The position numbers were made by a program, and so were the translations under genes. From the NCBI RefSeq assembly GCF_030764225.1, contig NZ_JASAXH010000008.1: DNA of 64,000 nucleotides, one strand, 5' to 3'. The notes under the pieces are model-generated. The model had not been told where the DNA came from, searched no databases, and saw only the letters and a program-made list of their open reading frames with translations. This document shows, piece after piece, positions 9,714 to 19,519 of the stretch (position 1 is its first letter; each line of letters starts with the position of its first letter). The DNA comes from Phocoenobacter atlanticus (GTDB lineage: Bacteria; Pseudomonadota; Gammaproteobacteria; Enterobacterales; Pasteurellaceae).

Positions 9714-9802
9714 TAAAAAGATAAAAAGCGTTTTATTTTTAGCATAAAAAAGTATAGTATCTGCTCTTTTATGTATATTAGTATTTGGAGTAAAAGCAAA
9801 TT

Positions 9803-12265
9803 ATGACAAGAGATATTCAGTTTCCTTTTTTATATGATCATTTAAAAGATAACTCAGAAACGTTAAAAAATATGATCGTTTATAAGTTGATTTTTCTAAT
9901 CGGACGCTCGCCTGAAGAGGCAAGTCAAAGAGATTGGTTAAATGCAACGTTATATGCAGTACGAGATTTAGTCACAGAAGGATGGATTTCTACTGCACAT
10001 CAAGCTAGAAGTAAAGAAACCAAACGAGTTTATTATCTTTCTATGGAGTTTTTGATAGGACGTACTTTATCTAATGCTTTAATTGCTGAAGGAATATATG
10101 AATTAACAAAAGAAGCATTGGCTAAATTAGATGTTGATTTAGAAGATGTATTAGAAAAAGAAGTTGATCCAGGATTAGGTAATGGTGGATTGGGTCGTTT
10201 AGCAGCTTGTTTTATGGATTCTATCGCCACTTTAGGTATTCCAGGAATGGGGTATGGTATTCGTTATGAATACGGTATGTTCCAACAAGTTATTGATGAT
10301 GGACGCCAAGTTGAAACGCCAGATGCTTGGCTTGAAAAAGATGCCCCTTGGGAATTTATTCGTCCTTCTAAACGTTTTAATATTCGTTTTGGTGGACATA
10401 TTTATTTTGAAGGTAAAAAATGTATTTGGAAAAATGATGAAGAATTAACTGCTTTGGCGTATGATCAAATGATCCCTGGTTATCAAAATGATTCAGCTGC
10501 AACTTTACGTTTATGGAGTGCAAATGCAGGGGATACTTTTGATTTAAGTGATTTTAATAAAGGTGACTACTTCGGAGCGATAGAAAAACGTTCAGCGATC
10601 GAAAATGTTTCTCGAGTACTTTATCCTGATGATTCGACTTGGGCAGGAAAAGAATTACGTTTACGTCAAGAGTATTTTTTAGTTTCAGCATCACTACAAG
10701 ATATTTTAAAACGTCATAAACGCACACATAAAACATTAGATAATTTGGCAGATAAAATTGCTATTCATTTAAATGATACTCATCCAGCTTTAGCAATTCC
10801 TGAATTAATGTATATTTTAATTGATCAAGAAGGTTATGAATGGGAAGATGCGTGGAAAATGTGTTGCAGTATATTTTCTTATACTTGTCATACCTTAATG
10901 TCTGAGGCGTTAGAAACTTGGCCTGTAGAAATGATGGCAAAAATCTTACCTCGTCATTTACAAATCATTTTTGAAATTAATGAGCATTTCTTAGATTACG
11001 TAAGAGCAAATGTGACTTCGGATGATGATTTCATTCGTCGAGTTTCACTTATTGAAGAAGGGCATTATAGAAAAGTGAGAATGGGATGGCTATCTGTTGT
11101 TGGATCACACAAAGTCAATGGTGTAGCAGCCATTCATTCTGACTTAATGGTAAGTTCTACTTTTGCTGATTTTGCTCGTATTTATCCAGAGCGTTTCACT
11201 AATGTTACAAATGGTATTACGCCTCGTCGTTGGATTGCTGTGGCAAACCAAGATTTATCTGCACTATTTGATAAATATATTGGTACAGAGTGGCGACGTG
11301 ATTTAGGACAACTTGAAAAATTAAAAGAGCACCTTCACGATTCTGAACTTAAACAAGCGATTCCACAAATTAAACGAGCCAATAAAGAGCGTTTAGCAAA
11401 TTATGTTAAAAAAGAGTTAGGCATTGAACTCGATCCAGATGCTTTATTTGATGTTCAAGTAAAACGTATTCACGAATATAAACGTCAAATTTTAAACGTA
11501 TTACATATTGTTACTCGTTATAATGAAATGATTGCTAACCCTGAAAAAGATTGGACACCAAGAGTGTTTATTCTCGCAGGTAAAGCCGCATCAGCTTATT
11601 ATGCAGCGAAACAAACCATTAACTTAATTAATGATGTTGCAAAAGTGATCAACAATGATGAACGTTTAAAAGGTCGCTTAAAACTTGTCTTTATCCCGAA
11701 CTACAGCGTAAGCCTTGCACAAATTATTATTCCTGCTGCAGATATTTCAGAACAAATATCTCTTGCTGGAACAGAAGCATCTGGAACAAGTAATATGAAG
11801 TTTGCATTAAATGGTGCATTAACATTAGGTACACTCGATGGTGCGAATGTTGAAATCTTAGAGAATGTAGGTGAAGATCATATTTTTATTTTTGGTAATA
11901 CCGTTGAGCAAGTTGAGACACTACGTGAAAATGGCTATCGTCCTTTTGAGATTTATCAGTCTGATGAGCAACTACGTACTGTTATTGATCAAATTGCAAA
12001 TGGAAGTTTCTCACCTGAAGAGCCTAGTCGTTACCAAGATTTATTAAATGGATTAAAATCTTACGATTATTATCAAGCCTTTGCTGATTTCAGAAGTTAT
12101 GTTGAAACACAGAAATTAGTGGATCAAAAATATCAAAACCAACAAGAATGGGTTGATAGTGCATTACAAAATATTGTGAATATGAGTTTCTTCTCATCAG
12201 ATCGTACAATTGCAGAATATGCAGAAAAAATTTGGAAGACAACACCATTAATATCAAAAAAGTAG
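9803..12265 (+). CDS. glgP: Glycogen/maltodextrin phosphorylase
   Basis: Releases glucose-1-phosphate from non-reducing ends of glycogen using PLP. The 820-residue GT35 protein shows the EYGMFQQ region, the HLNDTHPALAIPE motif, and the PLP site EASGTSNMKF with K666 as Schiff-base lysine. Length is close to E. coli GlgP (815). Last gene of the glg operon, 89 bp after glgA; the operon ends at a strong bidirectional terminator. An 89-bp AT-rich gap before it could hold a secondary promoter, but none is clear. Confidence 0.97.
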   Translation: MTRDIQFPFLYDHLKDNSETLKNMIVYKLIFLIGRSPEEASQRDWLNATLYAVRDLVTEGWISTAHQARSKETKRVYYLSMEFLIGRTLSNALIAEGIYELTKEALAKLDVDLEDVLEKEVDPGLGNGGLGRLAACFMDSIATLGIPGMGYGIRYEYGMFQQVIDDGRQVETPDAWLEKDAPWEFIRPSKRFNIRFGGHIYFEGKKCIWKNDEELTALAYDQMIPGYQNDSAATLRLWSANAGDTFDLSDFNKGDYFGAIEKRSAIENVSRVLYPDDSTWAGKELRLRQEYFLVSASLQDILKRHKRTHKTLDNLADKIAIHLNDTHPALAIPELMYILIDQEGYEWEDAWKMCCSIFSYTCHTLMSEALETWPVEMMAKILPRHLQIIFEINEHFLDYVRANVTSDDDFIRRVSLIEEGHYRKVRMGWLSVVGSHKVNGVAAIHSDLMVSSTFADFARIYPERFTNVTNGITPRRWIAVANQDLSALFDKYIGTEWRRDLGQLEKLKEHLHDSELKQAIPQIKRANKERLANYVKKELGIELDPDALFDVQVKRIHEYKRQILNVLHIVTRYNEMIANPEKDWTPRVFILAGKAASAYYAAKQTINLINDVAKVINNDERLKGRLKLVFIPNYSVSLAQIIIPAADISEQISLAGTEASGTSNMKFALNGALTLGTLDGANVEILENVGEDHIFIFGNTVEQVETLRENGYRPFEIYQSDEQLRTVIDQIANGSFSPEEPSRYQDLLNGLKSYDYYQAFADFRSYVETQKLVDQKYQNQQEWVDSALQNIVNMSFFSSDRTIAEYAEKIWKTTPLISKK

Positions 12266-12280
12266 AGATATTTAAATAAT

Positions 12281-12316
12281 CAAAATCGCTCTAAGATAAA
12301 AATCTTAGAGCGATTT
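12281..12316. terminator. Bidirectional rho-independent terminator between glgP and dnaJ
   Basis: AAAATCGCTCTAAGA (12281-12295) pairs perfectly with TCTTAGAGCGATTTT (12302-12316), a 15-bp stem with a 6-nt loop, followed by T residues on the plus strand and by the A/T run on the other. It serves convergent glgP and dnaJ. Confidence 0.92.
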
Positions 12317-12368
12317 TTTTATAATATGACAGAATAATATGATTATTTACCTTTAATTTTTTATTAAA

Positions 12369-13493
12369 TTACTTACCTAGCGTATCAAAAAAACGTTTTA
12401 CGCCGTCAAAAAAACCATCGTGTTTTGGGCGATGTTTTTTATGCCCTTCAAGGGTTTCTTCTAATTTTCTAAGTAACTCTTTTTGCTCGTCCGTTAATGA
12501 AACAGGAGTTTCAATGGTCACTTTACAAATTAAATCACCTGCATACCCACCACGAGGAGACACTACACCTTTACCACGCACTCGGAATAATTTCCCCGTT
12601 TGGGTTTCTGCTGGTATTTTTAATTTTACTCGGCCTTCAAGGGTTGGTACTTCAATTTCACCACCAAGAGCCGCCATTGTAAAGCTAATCGGTACTTCAC
12701 AATAAAGGTTTGAACCATCACGTTCAAAAATATCGTGTGGTTTAACGTGAATGACAACGTATAAATCGCCCGCTGGTGCACCATTCTCTCCTGCGGCACC
12801 TTCACCAGATAAACGTAATTGATTGCCTGTATCCACTCCCGCAGGAATAGAAACTGAAAGGCTTCTTGGTTTATTAACTCGCCCTTCACCATAACAAGAT
12901 TTACATTTTTTCTCGATTTTCTTACCGCTTCCATTACAGCTTGGGCAGATGGCTTCGGATACAAAGAAACCTTGTTGACGGCGAATTCGTCCATTACCGT
13001 GACAGTGCGAACAGGTATATACTTTAGAGTCTTTCTCAGCACCACTACCGTGACAGTTATCGCATTGCACAAGCGTCTGAATGCGAATATCTTTTTTTAC
13101 ACCTTTAACGGCTTCTTCAAGAGTAATTTCAAGGTTATATTGCAGATCATCGCCACGCACTACGCGTGAACGTCCACGACCACCGCCGCCGAACATTTCG
13201 CTGAAAATATCTTCAAAGCCACCAAAACCACCCCCGAATCCACCTGATCCGCCACCAAACCCGCCTTGTTCAAAGGCTTGATGACCGTATTGATCGTACA
13301 TTGAGCGTTTTTCTTGATCGCCTAACACTTCATAGGCTTCTTTGATCTCTTTAAATTTTTCTTCTGCTTCTTTACTGCCTTGGTGTTTATCAGGGTGGTG
13401 CTTGGCTGCCAAACGTTTATAGGCTCGTTTGATCTCTTGCTCACTCGCCCCTTTGTTTAAACCAAGGATTTCGTAATAATCTTTTTTTGACAT
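12369..13493 (-). CDS. dnaJ: Chaperone DnaJ (Hsp40)
   Basis: Co-chaperone that delivers clients to DnaK and stimulates its ATPase. Domains in order: J domain (1-70) with the HPD motif in HHPDKHQG, Gly/Phe-rich linker (about 76-110), zinc-finger domain with four CxxCxGxG repeats (CDNCHGSG, CSHCHGNG, CPSCNGSG, CKSCYGEG; about 145-210) and the C-terminal client-binding domains. 374 residues, as in E. coli (376). It lies 128 bp downstream of dnaK; the gap holds repeat hairpins that could modulate dnaJ level. Confidence 0.98.
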   Translation of the reverse strand: MSKKDYYEILGLNKGASEQEIKRAYKRLAAKHHPDKHQGSKEAEEKFKEIKEAYEVLGDQEKRSMYDQYGHQAFEQGGFGGGSGGFGGGFGGFEDIFSEMFGGGGRGRSRVVRGDDLQYNLEITLEEAVKGVKKDIRIQTLVQCDNCHGSGAEKDSKVYTCSHCHGNGRIRRQQGFFVSEAICPSCNGSGKKIEKKCKSCYGEGRVNKPRSLSVSIPAGVDTGNQLRLSGEGAAGENGAPAGDLYVVIHVKPHDIFERDGSNLYCEVPISFTMAALGGEIEVPTLEGRVKLKIPAETQTGKLFRVRGKGVVSPRGGYAGDLICKVTIETPVSLTDEQKELLRKLEETLEGHKKHRPKHDGFFDGVKRFFDTLGK

Positions 13494-13507
13494 TGTTTTG
13501 ACCTAAT

Positions 13508-13601
13508 CATAAGCGGTTAGATTTTTATAAAAATTTGCAAATTTTATCTAAAATATGACCGCTTGTTTTATACGGTAAAGGGGCGTATTTAATACGCCCC
13601 T
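13508..13601. repeat. dnaK-dnaJ intercistronic repeat: facing uptake signals plus GC-rich palindrome
   Basis: Two uptake-signal cores face each other (AAGCGGT at 13511-13517 and its complement at 13558-13564, the latter a perfect ACAAGCGGT core at 13558-13566) with ATTTGCAAA between them. Beside this, GGGGCGTATT (13580-13589) and AATACGCCCC (13591-13600) form a nearly perfect palindrome with a 1-nt centre, followed by TACAATTTG. Both could form hairpins in the dnaK-dnaJ mRNA. Confidence 0.7.
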
Positions 13602-13621
13602 ACAATTTGAATTAAATAAAA

Positions 13622-15532
13622 TTATTTATCTTTTACTTCTTCAAACTCTGCATCAACAACATCGTCGTCTTTTTTCGCAGATGATTGCTCTTGACCTGCA
13701 CCTTGTTGAGCTGCTTGTGCCTGAGTTTGGGCTGCTTGCATTAAAGGTTCTGCCGCTTTCACTAATGCTTCAACTTTTGCATCAATTTCAGCTTTGTCTT
13801 CACCTTTAGCCGCTGTTTCTAACTCTTTTGCAGCTTCTTCAATTTTTGCTTTATCGTCAGCACTGATTGCATCGCCTGCTTCTTCAACCTGTTTACGAGT
13901 TGAGTGAACTAAGTGATCTGCTTGGTTACGCGCTTGAACTAACTCTTCAAACTTACGATCTTCTTCCGCATTCGCTTCTGCATCACGTACCATTTGTTCA
14001 ACTTCTTCATCACTCAAACCACTTGATGCTTGAATTTTGATTTGTTGCTCTTTACCCGTATTTTTATCTTTCGCAGATACGTTGATGATACCGTTCGCAT
14101 CAATATCAAAAGTTACTTCAATTTGTGGCATACCGCGAGGTGCAGGGTTAATGCCTTCAAGGTTGAATTGACCTAATGATTTATTTGCTGACGCTTGTTT
14201 ACGTTCCCCTTGTAACACGTGGATTGTTACCGCACTTTGGTTGTCTTCCGCTGTTGAGAACACTTGTGATTTCTTCGTTGGAATCGTGGTGTTTTTCTCA
14301 ATTAACGTAGTCATCACGCCCCCCATTGTTTCAATACCTAATGATAATGGGGTTACGTCTAATAATAATACGTCTGTTACATCGCCTGCTAATACACCGC
14401 CTTGAACCGCTGCACCGATTGCCACTGCTTCATCAGGGTTTACGTCTTTACGTGGTGCTTTACCGAAGAACTCTTCTACTTTTTTCTGTACAAGAGGCAT
14501 ACGAGTTTGTCCACCCACAAGGATGACATCGTTGATTTCAGACACGCTTAACCCTGCGTCTTTTAATGCGATTTTGATTGGCTCTAATGATTTCGCCACT
14601 AAATCTTCTACTAATGATTCTAATTTCGCACGAGAAATGGTAATCACTAAGTGTTTAGGACCTGTTGTGTCCGCTGTAATATAAGGTAAGTTTACTTCGG
14701 TTGATTGTGCAGAAGAAAGCTCGATTTTCGCTTTTTCAGCGGATTCTTTTACACGTTGCATTGCCATTGGGTCGTTGCGTAAATCAATGTTTTGATCTTT
14801 TTTGAACTCATCAACTAAGTAATTGATTACACGGTTATCGAAGTCTTCACCACCTAAGTGAGTATCCCCGTTTGTCGCACGCACTTCAAACGTTTGCTCG
14901 CCATCAAAGTTATCCATTTCGATGATTGATAAGTCAAATGTACCACCACCTAAGTCGTAAACAGCTACAATTTGGTTTTCTTTTTTGCTGTCTAAACCGT
15001 AAGCTAATGCCGCGGCTGTTGGTTCATTGATGATACGTTTTACCTCTAAACCTGCGATACGACCTGCGTCTTTGGTTGCTTGACGCTGTGCATCGTTAAA
15101 GTATGCAGGCACAGTGATAACCGCTTCTGTTACTTTCTCGCCCAAGAAATCTTCTGCTGTTTTTTTCATTTTTTTCAATATTTCAGCAGAGATTTGTGGT
15201 GGTGCTAATTTATCATCATTTACAGAAACCCAAGCATCGCCATTATCAGCTTTAACAATGCTAAATGGCATAATACCAATATCACGTTGTACTTCGTTAT
15301 CTTCAAAACGACGACCGATTAAACGTTTGATTGCAAATACGGTATTTTTTGGATTTGTGATAGCTTGACGTTTTGCTGGTTGTCCAACTAAAGTCTCTTT
15401 ATCTGTATAAGCGATGATTGAAGGTGTTGTTCTTGCCCCTTCTGCATTCTCAATTACACGTGGCTTATCGCCATCCATTACCGCTACACAAGAGTTAGTT
15501 GTTCCTAAGTCAATACCAATAATTTTTCCCAT
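13622..15532 (-). CDS. dnaK: Chaperone DnaK (Hsp70)
   Basis: ATP-dependent Hsp70 chaperone. The 636 residues include the nucleotide-binding domain (1-385) starting IGIDLGTTNSCVAVMDG with the DLGGGTFD phosphate loop, the hydrophobic linker VLLLDVTPLSLGIET (about 390), the substrate-binding beta domain and helical lid, a Gln/Ala-rich tail and a terminal EEVKD-like motif. First gene of dnaK-dnaJ. The start ATG at 15532 follows a TTGGAGA ribosome site. A heat-shock type promoter lies about 80 bp upstream. Confidence 0.99.
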   Translation of the reverse strand: MGKIIGIDLGTTNSCVAVMDGDKPRVIENAEGARTTPSIIAYTDKETLVGQPAKRQAITNPKNTVFAIKRLIGRRFEDNEVQRDIGIMPFSIVKADNGDAWVSVNDDKLAPPQISAEILKKMKKTAEDFLGEKVTEAVITVPAYFNDAQRQATKDAGRIAGLEVKRIINEPTAAALAYGLDSKKENQIVAVYDLGGGTFDLSIIEMDNFDGEQTFEVRATNGDTHLGGEDFDNRVINYLVDEFKKDQNIDLRNDPMAMQRVKESAEKAKIELSSAQSTEVNLPYITADTTGPKHLVITISRAKLESLVEDLVAKSLEPIKIALKDAGLSVSEINDVILVGGQTRMPLVQKKVEEFFGKAPRKDVNPDEAVAIGAAVQGGVLAGDVTDVLLLDVTPLSLGIETMGGVMTTLIEKNTTIPTKKSQVFSTAEDNQSAVTIHVLQGERKQASANKSLGQFNLEGINPAPRGMPQIEVTFDIDANGIINVSAKDKNTGKEQQIKIQASSGLSDEEVEQMVRDAEANAEEDRKFEELVQARNQADHLVHSTRKQVEEAGDAISADDKAKIEEAAKELETAAKGEDKAEIDAKVEALVKAAEPLMQAAQTQAQAAQQGAGQEQSSAKKDDDVVDAEFEEVKDK

Positions 15533-15612
15533 TTTTATTCTCCAATAAGATTTTAAATTTTTAAATGTTACAAAAAAGAGTGAGGGTTTGATTCCTCATC
15601 CTGACGTTCTAT

Positions 15613-15643
15613 TAAATAGGGGTTAATTTTTGAGGATCAAGGG
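15613..15643 (-). promoter_or_regulatory. Predicted sigma-32 (heat shock) promoter of dnaK-dnaJ
   Basis: On the minus strand CCCTTGATC (15635-15643) is followed after 13 nt (counted from CTTGAT) by CCCCTATTTA (15613-15622). This resembles the sigma-32 consensus CTTGAA-N11-16-CCCCATNT, with one mismatch in each core. Position, about 80 bp before the dnaK start, fits. Confidence 0.65.
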
Positions 15644-15714
15644 TAAAATGAAAAAAATTTTAGATTTATTGTAATTTTTTGCATAAAAGGTAGATACGAG
15701 GTTAAAAAGTTTAT

Positions 15715-15763
15715 TGAAGCCTTATTTTATTAAACTCTTATATTGTTTAATAAAATGGCTTCA
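15715..15763 (-). terminator. Hairpin at the end of the aryl-polyene operon
   Basis: TGAAGCC plus a long AT arm at 15715-15735 pairs with 15745-15763, with one 2-nt bulge and a 9-nt loop. On the minus strand it sits about 107 bp after the last gene and is followed by ATAAACTTTTT. It most likely ends the long minus-strand operon before the dnaK promoter. Confidence 0.6.
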
Positions 15764-15869
15764 GTATTTATATTGATTGTATATTTGTTGTGAGCAAAAA
15801 ACAATTTTAAGTGAGAGTGACTAGATTTAGTCATTTTTGTAAATTCTTAAAAAGATCATACCGCTTTAA

Positions 15870-17108
15870 CTACTCTTTCCAGCGTTTAAAAATCAACGAT
15901 GTATTTACACCACCGAAAGCAAAGTTATTATTCATTACATAATCAGTATGAATTTCTCTACCTTTTCCAATAATGTAATCTAACTTACCACAACGCTCAT
16001 CAATATTTTCAAGATTTAAGGTTGGAGCAAACCAGTTATCACGCATCATTTCAATAGAAAACCACGATTCTAATGCACCACAAGCACCAAGTGTATGCCC
16101 TAGATAACTTTTCTGTGAGCTTAATGGAATTTGACCAAAGACGGTTTCTGTTGCGAGTGTTTCTGCAATATCTCCTTGTTCTGTGGCAGTGCCGTGTCCA
16201 CTTACATAGCCAACTTGTTGTGGTTGTAAATTAGCATCTTTTAAGGCTAATTCCATACAACGTTGCATTGTATCTTTTTGTGGGCGAGTAACGTGAGAAC
16301 CATCACTATTTGCACCATAACCTACAATCTCTGCAATAATGTTAGCACCGCGAGCTTTAGCGTGTTCAAGTTCCTCTAATACAAAAATACAACCGCCTTC
16401 GCCAATCACTAATCCATCACGGTTTTTATCATAAGGACGTGGGGTTTTATTTGGATTTTCATTATTACGGCTTGCCGCATAAAGAGAATCAAAAACATAA
16501 ACTTCTGAAAAACAAAACTCTTCGCCACCGCCAGCGAGCATTGTATCAATCAATCCATATTTAATAGACTCGTAGGCATAACCAATCGCTTGAGAACCTG
16601 ATGAGCAAGCACTTGAAGTAGGGATAATTCGTCCTGTAAGTCCGAAAAAGATCCCAATATTTGCAGCTGTGGTATGTGGCATCATTCTGACGTAAGTATT
16701 TGCATTAAAGCCATTTGATTTACCTGTTAATAATAGCTCGCCAATATCGCCGATATCTTTAGGGCTACCCGCAGAAGAGCCACAGGCCACGCCCATTTTT
16801 CCTGTTTGATATTCTGGTAGAATCTTATCGTCTTTTAATAATCCTGCATTTTCAAGGGCAAGTTCAGCAGCATTAGTACAAAATTGGGCAACTTTTCCCA
16901 TTGAACGTAGTTGCTTGCGTGTCCAATGTTTTGGTGGGGTATAATTTGGAATTCTTGCACCAAGTTGTGCTTCTAATTCAGGGAATTTATCACTTACATC
17001 AATGAATTCGACGGCATTTTGTCCCTTTTTAAAAGCCGTTTTAACATCTTGCCAATTATTCCCAAAGGCGGTGATACTTCCAATTCCTGTGATTACAACT
17101 CTTCTCAT
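15870..17108 (-). CDS. Beta-ketoacyl-ACP synthase of aryl-polyene cluster (ApeO/ApeR-type, FabF-like)
   Basis: Condensing enzyme for malonyl-ACP chain extension. The 412 residues have a thiolase fold with an intact C-H-H triad: C168 in TSSACSSG, H305 in SGHGTATE and H338 in YLGHTLG. It is the last gene of an operon of aryl-polyene type, 9 bp after the ketoreductase. In characterised aryl-polyene systems one ketosynthase pairs with the chain-length-factor subunit; which of the two active ketosynthases here plays that part cannot be decided from the sequence. Confidence 0.93.
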   Translation of the reverse strand: MRRVVITGIGSITAFGNNWQDVKTAFKKGQNAVEFIDVSDKFPELEAQLGARIPNYTPPKHWTRKQLRSMGKVAQFCTNAAELALENAGLLKDDKILPEYQTGKMGVACGSSAGSPKDIGDIGELLLTGKSNGFNANTYVRMMPHTTAANIGIFFGLTGRIIPTSSACSSGSQAIGYAYESIKYGLIDTMLAGGGEEFCFSEVYVFDSLYAASRNNENPNKTPRPYDKNRDGLVIGEGGCIFVLEELEHAKARGANIIAEIVGYGANSDGSHVTRPQKDTMQRCMELALKDANLQPQQVGYVSGHGTATEQGDIAETLATETVFGQIPLSSQKSYLGHTLGACGALESWFSIEMMRDNWFAPTLNLENIDERCGKLDYIIGKGREIHTDYVMNNNFAFGGVNTSLIFKRWKE

Positions 17109-17117
17109 TTTATTCTC

Positions 17118-17846
17118 CTAACACAATCCGCCATTAACAGGGATAACTTGACGAGTAATATAGCCCGCTTTCTCGTCCATTAAAAAATTCACAGCGTGAG
17201 CGACTTCTTCTGGTGTTCCCATTCTTGAAACTGGGATCATTTTTAATATTTCATCAATAGGGACATTTTCATCTAAAATATCGGTATCAATTAAACCTGG
17301 GGCAACACAATTTACGGTTATTTTGCGTTTTGCTAATTCAATTGCAAGAGCTTTTGCGGCACCAATAATCCCCGCCTTAGATGCACTATAATTGACTTGA
17401 CCACGATTTCCAATCAGCCCTGAAACCGAAGTAATACACACAATGCGTCCTGCTTTTCTACGACGAATCATCGGCATCATAATTGGGTGTAATACATTAT
17501 AAAACCCATCTAAATTAGTACGTAAAACCGTATCCCAATCTTCATCTGTAAGAGCTGGAAACGCATTATCTCGTGTTAATCCTGCATTTAATACTACGCC
17601 ATAGTAAGCACCAAATTGCTCTACATCGGCGAGTAGTTTTTCTGCGGTTTCGGCGCGATTACTTACATCAAATTGTAAAATTCTTGCATTTCTTCCCAAA
17701 GATTTGACCGCTTGTGCCACTTGTTCGGCTTCTTCAATACGACTACGGCAATGTACAACAATATCAAACCCTGCTTGAGCTAAATTTAATGCAATTGCTT
17801 TACCAATCCCTCTGCTTGATCCCGTAATTAAAACACTTTTTGTCAT
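17118..17846 (-). CDS. 3-oxoacyl-ACP reductase (FabG-like SDR, ApeQ-type)
   Basis: NADPH-dependent reduction of the beta-keto group after each polyene extension. The 242-residue short-chain dehydrogenase has the Rossmann motif TGSSRGIG (9-16), NAG (87-89) and the catalytic S140, Y153 and K157 (YSASK). It lies between a hotdog dehydratase and a ketosynthase, in the order seen in aryl-polyene clusters. The gene carries a perfect uptake-signal core (complement at 17707-17715), which is usual for resident genes of naturally competent Pasteurellaceae. Confidence 0.94.
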   Translation of the reverse strand: MTKSVLITGSSRGIGKAIALNLAQAGFDIVVHCRSRIEEAEQVAQAVKSLGRNARILQFDVSNRAETAEKLLADVEQFGAYYGVVLNAGLTRDNAFPALTDEDWDTVLRTNLDGFYNVLHPIMMPMIRRRKAGRIVCITSVSGLIGNRGQVNYSASKAGIIGAAKALAIELAKRKITVNCVAPGLIDTDILDENVPIDEILKMIPVSRMGTPEEVAHAVNFLMDEKAGYITRQVIPVNGGLC

Positions 17847-17861
17847 TATTATTCCTTATTT

Positions 17862-18305
17862 TTATTCTTTTGGGCTAAATACATTTAATGCTGCTTCAAG
17901 TAATACCTGATTGGTTTTTTTATCAATAAGTTTACAATCAAATACACTAAATCCCGTTGCATCTTGAATAGACATTTTTGCTTTTATGATTAAGGTTGTG
18001 CCTATTGCAATTTCCTGACTATGAATAGTTAATTTACGTGTGCCTAATAGATAGCCTAAACGAACTGGCTCATTTGCAAGAGTACTCATACAACCAGACC
18101 ACGCACCAACAGTTTGTGCCATAATTTCAATGCCTGAATAGGTTGCAAATTGGTTATGCTTAATCAGTAAATTATCCGCTTTGATAGTGCTTTCAGCAAT
18201 GATAAAATCATCGCCAAAATCACAAATTTTATCTAATAGCACCATCTCTCCACTATGAGGTAATAGCGGTTCAACATCGTAGATTGGGCAGTTTAATTTA
18301 GTCAT
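17862..18305 (-). CDS. Hotdog-fold 3-hydroxyacyl-ACP dehydratase-like protein (ApeP-type)
   Basis: A 147-residue single-hotdog protein with the N-terminal LLPHSGEMVLLDKI segment typical of the FabZ/FabA-like dehydratases of aryl-polyene clusters. Expected role: dehydration of beta-hydroxyacyl-ACP to extend the conjugated double-bond chain, perhaps together with the second hotdog protein of the operon (28107-28451). It overlaps the upstream ketosynthase by 8 bp, indicating translational coupling. Confidence 0.85.
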   Translation of the reverse strand: MTKLNCPIYDVEPLLPHSGEMVLLDKICDFGDDFIIAESTIKADNLLIKHNQFATYSGIEIMAQTVGAWSGCMSTLANEPVRLGYLLGTRKLTIHSQEIAIGTTLIIKAKMSIQDATGFSVFDCKLIDKKTNQVLLEAALNVFSPKE

Positions 18306-19518
18306 TTTGCTCTCCCAAAATTAACACGCTATTATTTCCGCCAAACGCAAAAGAGCTACTTGCAGCAATACGTCTCGTTTTTTGCCACTGAGTATTGTGA
18401 GTAATGGCAATATTAGGTAACTGAGGATCGGTTTGTTGATCCCATAATTGAGTTGGTAAATTACCTTCTGGATTGTAAGAGCGATTTATCATTCCCCAAG
18501 AAATAGCGGCTTCCACAGCACCTGCTGCTCCGAGTGTGTGTCCAGTATAAGGTTTTGTTGTAGTACAAGGAGTATAATCGCCAAAGACTTTTGCAATAGC
18601 GATACTTTCCATTTGATCGTTATGAACAGTACCAGTACCGTGTAAATTTACCCAACCGATATCCTCTGGATCTAATTGTGCGGATTTTAAGGCTTCCTCA
18701 AATGCACAAATTGCCCCTTTTCCTTCTGGGTGTGGCGATGACATATGGTAGGCATCGCTGCTTGAACCATAACCTAAAAATGCAATTGCTTGTTCTTCTA
18801 ACTTTTCTTTTGTCATTACAAAAACAGCTGCACCTTCGCCAATATTGATCCCCTCTCTATTTTCAGAGAAAGGATTTGTTCGATTTGATGCAAGAACAGA
18901 AAGTGAGTTGAAACCACTAATGGTTAAAGGCGAAAGTGTATCAACACCGCCACAGATAACGGCATCACATAGATCACTCTTTAATAATCTAGCGGCACTA
19001 ATTAAAGCTCTCGCACCTGATGTACAAGCAGTTGAAATACCATAGCATAAACCTTGTAATCCATATTGATGAGCGACAAAATCGGCAGGAGCAGAAAATA
19101 ATTGTTGATGATGATTAAAAGGTATTTTAGCCCAATCATTATTTTTAACAGCTTGTCTAAAAACAGGAATATTTTCATCCACACCTGTGGTTGAAGTACC
19201 TATCACAACAGCAATTCTTTGTTTACCAAATCGAGAAATTACTTGCTCAATTTGAGGTTCAATTTGTTGTAAAGCGTGCCAAAGAAGTTGATTGTTTCGG
19301 CTATGATGTTGTGGATCAAGATTTTCATCAAATTCACGCAATGGCTGATTTATCGCACCAAAAAATTGTATTTTCCCTTCAATTTGATGTTCATTAAAAA
19401 TAGCTTTTGATTTTTCAATCGGCGAATTTCCACCAGCAATTAACCGTTGGATATGCTCTTTAATTCCATTACCTAATGCAGTTACAATTGCAGGGGTGCT
19501 TAAAAATAGTTGCTCCAC
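18298..19518 (-). CDS. Second beta-ketoacyl-ACP synthase of aryl-polyene cluster
   Basis: A 406-residue KAS with intact triad C165 (STACTSG), H293 (NLHGTGT) and H327 (YTGHTLG), so catalytically competent. In known systems one ketosynthase starts or elongates from the aryl starter and the other pairs with the chain-length factor. It overlaps the downstream dehydratase by 8 bp and follows the lipoprotein gene directly (1-bp gap). Confidence 0.92.
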   Translation of the reverse strand: MEQLFLSTPAIVTALGNGIKEHIQRLIAGGNSPIEKSKAIFNEHQIEGKIQFFGAINQPLREFDENLDPQHHSRNNQLLWHALQQIEPQIEQVISRFGKQRIAVVIGTSTTGVDENIPVFRQAVKNNDWAKIPFNHHQQLFSAPADFVAHQYGLQGLCYGISTACTSGARALISAARLLKSDLCDAVICGGVDTLSPLTISGFNSLSVLASNRTNPFSENREGINIGEGAAVFVMTKEKLEEQAIAFLGYGSSSDAYHMSSPHPEGKGAICAFEEALKSAQLDPEDIGWVNLHGTGTVHNDQMESIAIAKVFGDYTPCTTTKPYTGHTLGAAGAVEAAISWGMINRSYNPEGNLPTQLWDQQTDPQLPNIAITHNTQWQKTRRIAASSSFAFGGNNSVLILGEQND

Positions 19519-19519
19519 T

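Noticed and set aside
12626..13281. Long open frames opposite or inside dnaJ, including a proline-rich one
   Set aside because: They are antisense or out-of-frame shadows of the dnaJ zinc-finger and Gly/Phe regions, with no ribosome site or recognisable product.
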